A stretch of 64,000 nucleotides of DNA from assembly GCA_963924555.1 (NCBI GenBank), contig OZ004583.1, positions 310,001 to 374,000 of the forward strand, written 5' to 3'. The notes beneath the pieces were generated by a model, which was given only the letters and a program-made list of their open reading frames with translations, did no database searches and was not told where the DNA came from. Both the position numbers and the translations under genes were made by a program. Origin of the DNA: Crambe crambe (lineage: Eukaryota; Porifera; Demospongiae; Poecilosclerida; Crambeidae). Positions 55,500 to 64,000 of the stretch are shown one piece after another; the stretch's first letter is position 1; every line of letters begins with the position of its first letter.

Positions 55500-56064
55500 A
55501 TGCTTGCAAAGATGAAAATCGAGGTGACCAGTGCTGTTAATCATGTACATCTTCTACTTACCTGCATGCCTACCTATCCTAGGTGTTAAGGAGTTACAGA
55601 AATCTATACAGAACATGTCAGAGAGTTTTCAATGGAGATCCTGTAGCCATCAATGGTGAGTTTAATCATAGATCTACAATGACTAACCCAGTGAGGAGAA
55701 CATGAAATGCAGCGGCCAGAGCTAGAATAAGGGAGGAATTTCTTAAAAACAGTCAAGTTAGTGACAAGGACAAATTGAGTAAGGTATTATGATAAAAATG
55801 ACTAATTTCCTTCTTGTTTTAATGCTGGAGTTTCTCTGTAGTTGGTAGAAGATGCAAGGGAAGCCGAACAGTTTCTCCGTGAACACGTAGTTCAAGCCGT
55901 GCAGACTGGAGAGAATACCTTTAGTAAGTGTGTGGCCATGGCTGTCACTAAACTTGGAATGTGCCAATGATGTGTTGGATGCAGGACTCAAGATCACCGA
56001 AGATACCAAGTTAGAGGACAGTCCTTATAAACCACCACAAAATCCCACCCCAGACAAGAAGTAG
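55500..56064 (+). CDS. LYRM7: LYRM7 / MZM1-like complex III assembly factor
   Basis: Four short exons, about 105 residues (human LYRM7 is 104). Exon 1 is MLAKMKIE (an alternative start at 55512 gives MKIE). Then VLRSYRNLYRTCQRVFNGD has the LYR motif and following Arg of the Complex1_LYR family, ARARIREEFLKN continues the second helix, and DAREAEQFLREHVVQAVQTGE with FRLKITED and SPYKPPQNPTP match LYRM7 specifically. By family knowledge it is a matrix chaperone that holds the Rieske iron-sulphur protein before insertion into complex III. The stop is at 56062-56064. Confidence 0.85.
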
Positions 56065-56599
56065 GAATAAACTTCATGGAGGAAGGCCAGCATTTCAGTT
56101 TCAAAATATATATACATGTATTAATGTGCACCTGTGCACCTTTATTTCTCAAAAAGGCTAATTAACAGGGGCTCTCATTGTCCACACAAGATGATAATCA
56201 TTTTCACTAAACAAGAATTTTTATTCCTTCAAACTTGATGAGTAGAGAGAGAAAGAGAATTGAGGTCTGGTGTTACATCAAAATAAGCAGCTGCATGCTG
56301 TGTATAATATCTCATTATACACTAATTAAAATTAATGATTCCTAGTAGTGACTAATTGCATGCAATGGTGTATAAATGAACAAAAAAAAAGTGTGATTTG
56401 TTTTTCCAGCAAAGCCTTGGACTGTAAGTTGAAATACAATGTAATAAATGCATAAGTAGTCATAGTGATCGACAGAAGCATTTGTAATAATACAGTGTTA
56501 CACTTGGAACAAGCTGAGCTGGTGTAGTAGGCATTTTAAAATGTGCGGAAATAATGAAAACAAAAAACAAACACTCCTGAGTGTATTTCTTGGTTAGCT
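56065..56599. other. Convergent 3' intergenic region, LYRM7 / FERM protein
   Basis: AT-rich, with AATAAA-like words near 56443 and A-runs near 56385 and 56555. No gene was seen. Confidence 0.5.
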
Positions 56600-56957
56600 T
56601 CATTTTGATTTCTCTGCTTTTGATTTGAGTGCTACAGTTGTGGTGATGATTGAGTTGACAAAGAAGTCGACCAGTGAGCTGATCCAGCAGGCCTGGTTGG
56701 ACTCGATGGGAAAATTCTTTCCTGTGAAAGCCTGCAGCAACAAGTAAAATCTGAATTGCATGCTAATGTCCAAGAATTACAATAACATACCAGTACAAAG
56801 GTTCGTTTGGAATAGGCCCAGTTCTTGAGGACATTGTATTGCCAGAATCCCAACACTTCCTTTGTCTTGGGGTCCACTCGCAGAATGCCCTGAGGACCAA
56901 CCCCAAAGATCACTGGCTTCAGTTTGGTGCTGTGAAGCAACTTCTTCCTTGGCTCCT

Positions 56958-57035
<78 letters not shown>

Positions 57036-60000
57036 ACTGGAAGACAAGTGCTCTCTAATAAGTTGTTGTGCTTACCCTGACTGGGAAGAAGACGGCTCCA
57101 TAAGAGTCCATGCAGGAACAATGGTCAACATATGCCTCCTCAATTTCAGCATGACTCTTCTTCTGGAGACTCTCTTGTTCCTTGTACATCTTCTGCTCTA
57201 TTCCTCTAACTCCTGTATATTCCACTGGCAAAAACTCTGTTGGTCTGAGAGAGAAAACAAGTCAATGAAAGGAGAAAGGGAGGGACTGCATAAAATGTCA
57301 TGTTTCTCGTGTGTACCATGCATGTGTTGCCATAGTAGCTGTGAAAAAAACAAAAACAAACTGTAACTAATCACCTGCAGAATCCAATCACAGAGTTGAC
57401 GGCAGTTCTGTCCAGGAAGTAGGCTTGGTAGTGGAGGGCTGAAAGTCTGATGGCATCCTCTTGAGTGAGGGGGAAGTTCCCCTGCACCACACTGATCCAG
57501 CACTTGTGATACTCGTCCTCCTCAGGGGGAAATTCCGTTGAGAATGAGAGGTGGAGGGACTCCAAGGGTTCAAGGGGTCTGAGGGGAAGAAAGACGGATG
57601 GGAGAATAACTTATAAGATATGTGAAATCAGTTGGCAACCATTTCCTGTTTCTCTGACCACTATGTACCTGAGGGCGAGTATCCTGCTGGTGGTGATGCC
57701 CTGCATTCTGAAGGAGAGATTTGTCTTGAGTGTGATTGGGTCTGGCTGGTCAGGGAGGATCTGACTGTCCACTGAGCCCACTCGGTTCACCCTCACCACA
57801 TCCACCCCTGTCTCACTCTCGTGCAGTGATGAGAGACACGCCCCTTCCACCAGAAGCTGGTATTGTTCCGGATTATCTAGAACAATAAAGCTAGCAAGTA
57901 ATGTCACACACATCTTTACCTAGTAACCTACTCTATTACAATGACTTATTACATGTGCTACACCTTACCCACTCCCAGGGTATCGCAGAGTTTCTCATGA
58001 AGGTCAGAGATTGGTTTGTTGATGCTGTAAATCTCCCTCAGCAAGAAGCCATTTGGCATCTTCACAAAGAACATTCGAAACTCGCGCATCACAAAGGAAA
58101 AGTCCTTTTGTGTGTGTGGGGCATTCAATGAAAACTGAGCTAAATTTCTTAGATTAGTAGGGGCAACCTCTTCCTAATTTCTTAGATTAGTAGGGGGCAA
58201 CCCACTTCCTAATTTCTTAGATTAGTAGGGGCAACCCACTTCCTAATTTCTTAGATTAGTAGGGGCAACCCACTTCCTAATTTCTTAGATTAGTAGGGGC
58301 AACCCTACCTATTTGTACGTATGTTTTTGTCCTCACCTTGAGAGCATCAGCTGCACGGATTGGCCGCTGCTTTGTCTTCATTGCTTCAGTGTCGTCATGA
58401 GCTGCCACTCGACTTCGCCTCTGCTGTAGGATCTCTCTCTTACCCAGACGAGGACTAACACCCATCTTGTTCATCTCATGGAGACGTTTAACTGGTTCCG
58501 TCTATGTGTGTGGGAAGAGAGAGTGAAATAGATGAAGCCAAAAGAATTCTCTACATACAGTAACTGTTGAGGATTTCAGTGTTTGCTTCTGCCGCTGTTT
58601 GTCAGTTGGACTTCGTGTACCTGAACTCTCCGACCTTTTCACGGAATTCAGGAAGGAGATGGGGGAGGGGGGGTTGGGCATGGAGGCAGATACAGTGGGA
58701 GGATCTGCCCACACGTTCACGTCTTCGTATGTGTGTTGCTGTCGTCGTGGCTGCAACAGAGAAAGGTGAAGCAAAATTAGTCTTAGTATCTTTACTAAGT
58801 TGGGGATGGGTCAAGATAGTGTTAAGATCATTAAAGTTATTGTTAAGCGAGTGTGATAAGGGTTAAAGTTAAGTGTTACCTCATACCTTTGGGAGCGTAC
58901 CACAGAGCGAGTCTCCTTCACTCTCTATGGAAGGTAAGGAGGGTGAGGGTGAACTTGGCATCTCGGAGGATATCTCACTTAGTGTATCCTCATTCCCTGC
59001 CTTCCCAAGGAACCACTCGGAATGTTCTCCTTCTTCTTCTACGATCACACTAGGGGGTTTGTTGTGGACTCCACCCGCTACTTTCCTCCCTTCTAAGCTA
59101 CCAGCGGTGGCACTTAGCATGAGTTTGGACACCGGAGAGGAGTCATAGAGCCTGACCCCATCAGCCTTGAATCCCTTAATGTAGTCATAGAGGGGATTCA
59201 ATTCTTGGGACCAACGCAGGCGGTTGGAGGAACGAGGGGAGAGGAGCTCAGCAAACGGGTCCTCCTGTTGCTTCCTCCTCCGAAGGACCACACCCTCATA
59301 TTTAATTTGAGCTTCTTCATCGGCTTTTTTTGCCGCTGTTTCATCATCACTATTCGTTGGAGTAACTCCTACTTCATCTTCATCACTTGATTCCTCCTCG
59401 TCTATGCTACCGAAACGACCAAATTGATCAGAGGGGCTCTCCCTTGCTGAAGGGGGCGTGCTTAGTGCAGGCTGTGACGTGATTTTCCTAATTCCAGGAT
59501 CTACCCCCACCTCCAGGTTCTGCTCGTTGGGGACCAGGATTGGCAAGTGGTCGTAATTCCCTGACTCGGCACTACTGTTGGTGCGTGAAGAACTCCCAGA
59601 GCCACGCCTCTCCGGGAGAGAAAGGATGTCTTCATATGCACTGGATGAGGAGCGAGAGGACACTGTCACCATGGGAACAGTAGGAGTTCCCGGTGCTGAC
59701 CCACTCTCCGAGTTTGAAAAGGTCTCCCATGAATTGTACCGCTTGGAGGGAGTGATGTAGTCTTCCAGACGATCGTAGGTTTCACTGGAACCAGAACTCG
59801 CATGCTTCAGAGAATTGGAATTGGAAAGTGGTCTGTCCGCATGCTGATTAAGGGAGGGGCTACTTCGGGATATGAAGGAAAAATCCTCCGAAGGTGAGTA
59901 GAGCTCACTAGAGCCACTCTCACTTCTAATTAAGGGGGTGTGCTCATTACTCAAGTCAGATGGTGGGCGGCCCTTTCTGTGAGCCACACCTACTAAAGTG

Positions 60001-61730
60001 GGTGTGGTTTTCTTTTGTTTTCCTATTGTATTTAGTTCCTTCATACCCGGAGCCTTGGAGATGGAATTAGAACCCTCCCCTCCTCCACCACTACCTCCTC
60101 GTTCTGATTCCTCAGGGGGCAAAGTGGGTGGGGCTGATCCTGCCTTATTGAATTCCTGGAGGTGTTCTGGAATGTTTTTCTTTCGTAGCAGCGGTGAATT
60201 GGACGAGGAACGCTTGTTGTTGGACGAGGCAGCCAAGGGGGACGTCTTGGTGGAGACAGTAGTGGTGACCTCACCCTTGGTGCTAATGGGAGAATGATTA
60301 ATACCGTTGGAGTACCTCTTCTCCCTGTCCCTCGCCTCCCCAATCCGCTGACTCAGCACTTCTCGTGCAAGCTGCTTTTCAGGACCAGCTATGGTGCCGT
60401 TCATTTTGGGGGGTGAGGACCGGACGTCAGAGGCCGAACTGTACCGCACCGTCTCCAAGTTTGTCTTGGCTAGAATTTCAGGTCGATTCTCAAAGGAGAA
60501 GCTTTTTCTTGCCTCATTGTCACGTGCGTTTAATGAAGAGCCTCCTTTGCGTAGCTGGGAGTCTTGCTTGACGTTATGGACCAATCGGGAGTAAGGATCC
60601 ACTGAGCCCATGGACCTTGCTGTTCTGCGGTCAAAGGTAGAGTACTTGATTTCGTTGCTGAGATGAGACTGAGGTTTGGGATCTGGGTATGGGAATACGA
60701 CATTAAAATGAAATGGAATTATCTATTCTCGTTATACATGGAAAATAAGTGAAACCCTGCAATTATCAGTGTCACCACCCCCTCCAAATAAAGACACCTG
60801 ACTCCCACACTAAGAGGCTACTTACCAGCTGAGAACTTTCTTCTAAGCGTCATCAATCCACTCTCTGGGATCTTTGACATGGGAGGGTTATTCAAAGCAT
60901 CTTCCTGCAATCAAAAGCATACTGAAATGGAATATGGAACACGGGAATGAAATTAAACCACTACCTACGCACCAGTGCCTTGTCAGGATCTTTCTGGAAG
61001 GCATCAATGTAGGAACATATCATCTCTCCATCATCTGTTCTGATGGTATAGTCTTGCTTCCCTTTCAGTTGCTATGAATAGATCAATAAACCCATGACAG
61101 TTGCTACATAACACACTCAATACAGGGTTCATCTATTATTGTCCGGACATGATTATCTAATAGTAGTTTTAAATGTAGCGCTATGATAGAAAAATTGGTC
61201 AGACAGAGGCAGGACAAAATTGACCAGAAAATGTCCCATGACTTGACTGTTACTGTGAGTCCTGCAATACATCACATGATAGTCACATGACTCACAAGGA
61301 TGAAGGAGTAGCCTGAGTAACTGCTGTCCCTAATCTCCTTGAACTTCCAGTGTTCCAGAATCGTTGGGGTCTTGCTGTCCAGTTTATATATCCCATTCTT
61401 CCCAATGCCCAGTCTTATCAGGTTGTAGCTGACATTGCGGATAAAACTCTTCCCGGCCAGTTCCTACCGAAGGAGTAATCTTATCACTAACATTAAACAT
61501 TAATAACACAGTGCCACCCATGCACTGCTCATCTGAGCCCACTTCCCCTATAGTCTGAACCCACTTCCTCTTTGGAATTTTTATAGGAAGGATTCTTTCC
61601 TCCTGTCAGCAATAGAGGAACCCACCTTTCCATGGAAGTACACCATCTTCTTCAGATCCACTGACCCAAAGTCAGTCTTGGTCTCCTGGTGATCATCCCC
61701 ACCCAGAAGGGGTGTGTCCTCTTCATCCAT
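56600..61730 (-). CDS. Large adaptor with N-terminal PTB/PH-like domain and C-terminal talin-like FERM
   Basis: About thirteen exons, about 1,200 residues. From the likely Met at 61730 (MDEEDTPLLGG): a PTB/PH-like domain (IRLGIGKNGIYKLDSKTP, EHWKFKEIRDSSYS, QDYTIRTDDGEMICSYIDAF; 61.75-60.97 kb), then a long Ser-rich disordered exon (58881 to about 60685), a basic exon (KREILQQRRSRV), and a FERM domain: F1 (EFRMFFVKMPNGFLLREIYS), F2 (PLTQEDAIRLSALHYQA; FLPVEYTGVRGIEQKMYKEQ) and F3 (VIFGVGPQGILRVDPKTKEV, GFWQYNVLKNWAYSKRTFVL) ending KSKAEKSK. The F3 text is closest to the talin PTB lobe, which binds integrin tails. There is no talin rod. Orthology is unclear. The upstream frame reaches an acceptor at about 61743, so a 5' exon may exist. 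Confidence 0.8.
56961..57032. repeat. (GA)36 microsatellite; CT tract of a 3' splice site
   Basis: On the minus strand this is (CT)36 followed by CTACAG and the exon GAGCCAAGG, so the microsatellite is the polypyrimidine tract of the FERM F3 exon. Confidence 0.9.
58144..58306. repeat. Five-copy 34-bp minisatellite
   Basis: TTTCTTAGATTAGTAGGGGC begins each unit; copies 2-5 are nearly identical. It lies in an intron of the FERM gene, immediately before an exon. Confidence 0.9.
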
Positions 61731-64000
61731 CACAAGTCCTATCATTGGAAATAAAACATGCTGAATCAACAAGAAATATCAATCGATTGATCGCGATTAA
61801 AGATGTGCCCCACCCTAAATAGGCTCCTGTACTGTATCTCCGCACAGGGTGCAGAAGCACTGTTCATTAGCTTCTGTGCAATGCCAAGTTTTTATTACAT
61901 GCAGCAGCATAATATGCACCACACATATCCTTCCAACAACATTTGTACAATACAAAAAATTATGACTGGAAAATTATGCATTGTAAAATAGGCAGGATCT
62001 AATGGGAGTCATGGCAACTATAAATTTTATACACTGGGCATGCTCATCAGTTGGATAAACATTACCCTAATAAAGAGCATGTCAACGTACAAGAAATTAT
62101 CATGCCATGTCATGGAGGAAATAACAAACAATAAATAAACACACAAACAAAGATATCTTCCTTATCAACATGGCAACAAGTAAGGAATCAAATACTATTT
62201 TCCATCGTGTCCAGTTTCCATGGCTCCTAATACTGCAGATTAACAGTTCTGGAGAATTTAATAATCTAATTAAGGAATTTGATGATTTAAATATGAAATG
62301 AATTCACTGAGATGTGTGGGACGAGTTAGGTACTGCATGTGTCCACTGCTATCATGTGACCATATTGGAATGAAGAGGGCTGAGGACTGGTATCAGGGCT
62401 GGTATTAATAGTGCAGCTTCAATACAACAGAGCCCAATCTCTCCAAGACACAGTCTAGGAGGATTGCCAAAAGAGCTGTCCAAGTCTCTGTACAGGAATC
62501 AAAGTATGCACGCCTCTACCACATCAGGGGAGAGTGCTCATCACATCTCCACTGATGTCTCTCTGCTAGAGGCTTCAAAATAGTCTCACGTTATGCATCA
62601 CCCATCAAGGTCTGCCTAGTACACTTTCTCTCTAAAGACAAATTCCAGCTGGATTGGAACACATTCTAAGAGGAATTAGAACGTGCAAGATGGTGAATGA
62701 ATAGGAGAGTTGTGAGTTGAGTTATTAGTTATCAAGTAAATACGGAAAAAAACAACAAAAACCAACAACAATGAACTGTCTCATACCACAACAATAACAT
62801 CCTATACATCTCCACAGGATGTACACCACACAATCTTCACCATAGCCACAACCATTACAAAGCCCAAAGGGCAGCCTCTTGAAGGTGCTACAGCAAGTTT
62901 CCTCACTTTTGCCACTGCTAGAGCTAGAGGCTTTAGACCAAGCACTTTTGTGCTCAAAGAAATCACCCATGTCTATGTACAACTGTGACTCAGTAGAACA
63001 AAAGGTTTGTGTCAACTGTGGTTTTAAGACCTCTGGCTTTGCAAGGCAAAGGTGAGGAAACTTGCTGTACATTACTGCCAGTGGGTATGCATGCTCCAAA
63101 CAGTAGTAATCCAATAAAGACTGTTAAGGAATGAGTGCTTACGGTTGAACAAATGCTGATCAATGGGATGGCCATTTTAGGCAATCCACTGTCACTCCTC
63201 ATCATATTACACTCATATACAACTTACACTATTCCTAAACAAACATAATTTCCCTTATTGCAACAGGGCTGACTCCAAGATTAAGAGTCCACAGGAAAGA
63301 TTACTAGAAGGTTAAGTTAGGCAACAAGATAGAATACTAGAATGTTTGAATAAAGGCTCAAATTAAACCTAACAACAGGCCATTTAGGCAAATATACACT
63401 TTAGCATACGATACAGAGTTTGCCCTGGAGGTCATCAAGTTGTAACCGAGTCAGTCCTTTTGATGTGGTAAACCATCCCCTTTGACGTGGTCAATGGCTT
63501 ATTTGAAGTAGCACCAATGCGGGAATAGTTTAAAGATACACGTTTATAGCAGATGATCGGAGACCCCTCAAGGTAGGAAGAATGCGCCACCAGCAGATCC
63601 AGTGCTCCAAAACACAAATATGCCCTCACAACAGAAACCATAGAATACCTGGCCAGAACCAATGCCAAAAAAAACACTCTGACGGATTGACTCTGTAGTC
63701 TGAGAAATATGATCCCAAATCATCCTTCCTGGGAAAGACTCGTTGGAAAAATGTCACTCCAATTATTCCCCACCGAGATCATAACTTCATGTACATGAGC
63801 TGCAGAAGCTGTGCTCTATTTGGAGAAGTAACACGTGCAGCTGAAGCCACACCATACTGGAAGATACAGCTGTCATCATAACATGCTCCAACAGTACCTT
63901 CAAAAGCAAAACCAGATACATCCTCTTATGCCACTAGTCAATAGATCAGAAAGAAGCCAACACAGACCATCTTAATGATGGCCAGGGGTATTTGTCACAT
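61731..64000. other. Region without a supportable gene
   Basis: Open frames here are short and lack recognisable domains. The minus strand at about 63.75-63.93 kb reads GACYDD- and GVASAARVTSP-type coding-looking text for about 50 codons between stops, and could be a transposon or exon relic. The start of the FERM gene's 5' UTR may lie near 61745-62100. No RNA gene was seen. Confidence 0.4.

Noticed and set aside
58144-58306. Regular 34-bp repeats as a CRISPR array
   Set aside because: The units are directly adjacent with no variable spacers, in an animal intron; it is a minisatellite.
59998-60297. Plus-strand frame opposite the Ser-rich exon of the FERM gene
   Set aside because: It is the antisense of a long low-complexity coding exon and shows no independent start or domain.
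62725-63205. Minus-strand frames of 129 and 71 codons
   Set aside because: No recognisable domain, no good splice support, and Cys/Phe-rich composition from low-complexity DNA; not enough for a gene call.
1-64000. Bacterial or viral origin, operons or prophage
   Set aside because: Introns with GT/GC-AG ends, animal-specific gene families and MITEs show a eukaryotic chromosome; no viral replication or capsid gene was seen.
1-64000. tRNA or rRNA genes
   Set aside because: I saw no cloverleaf with A and B box spacing or rRNA-like block by eye. A covariance-model scan would be needed to exclude them.

Overview
The window is animal nuclear DNA from a compact genome. Genes on both strands are split by short introns (often 50-150 bp), many gene pairs start head to head within a few hundred bases, and introns carry small inverted-repeat transposon remnants. 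Gene content (tandem adhesion GPCRs with reelin-like ectodomains, a pair of DD3-3-like secreted proteins, NME7 and a talin-type FERM protein) with this architecture fits a non-bilaterian metazoan, most likely a demosponge. The taxon is inferred, not proven. Gene models were built by reading frames, GT/GC-AG junctions and recall of protein families; no search was run.

Layout. 1-14.2 kb (minus): three tandem adhesion GPCR genes, the leftmost cut by the window edge. 14.7-18.1 kb (minus): an SSUH2-like zinc-ribbon protein with a Gln/Pro repeat N-terminus. 18.3-19.8 kb (minus): intronless ALG11. 20.0-21.2 kb (plus): TMEM243. 21.5-22.6 kb (minus): intronless NME7. 22.7-26.0 kb (minus) and 26.3-29.7 kb (plus): urocanase (UROC1) and histidine ammonia-lyase (HAL), the first two enzymes of histidine breakdown, sharing one 300-bp divergent promoter. 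29.9-34.6 kb: a tandem duplication gives two intact MED20 genes plus broken pieces of HAL and ALG12; intact ALG12 follows. 35.1-43.4 kb: two divergent DD3-3-like genes, one secreted and one membrane-anchored. 43.7-44.2 kb: a small RIIa/Dpy-30-like protein. 44.3-54.6 kb: a duplicated block holding an uncharacterised gene, two FN3/zinc-finger/PARP-like genes and a C12orf56-like gene, with several pseudogene pieces and a 508-bp direct repeat. 54.7-56.1 kb: CHCHD4 (MIA40) and LYRM7, divergent mitochondrial genes. 56.6-61.7 kb (minus): a large protein with an N-terminal PTB/PH-like domain and a C-terminal talin-like FERM domain. 61.7-64 kb: no gene that I can support.

Functional threads. HAL and UROC1 act in sequence. 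ALG11 and ALG12 both build the lipid-linked oligosaccharide for N-glycosylation. CHCHD4 and LYRM7 both serve mitochondrial biogenesis. The least familiar material is the duplicated pair of probably acylated FN3-zinc finger-PARP-like proteins, whose ADP-ribosyltransferase fold lacks two of the three canonical catalytic residues, and the reelin-like adhesion GPCR array. Three introns appear to use GC-AG splice sites.
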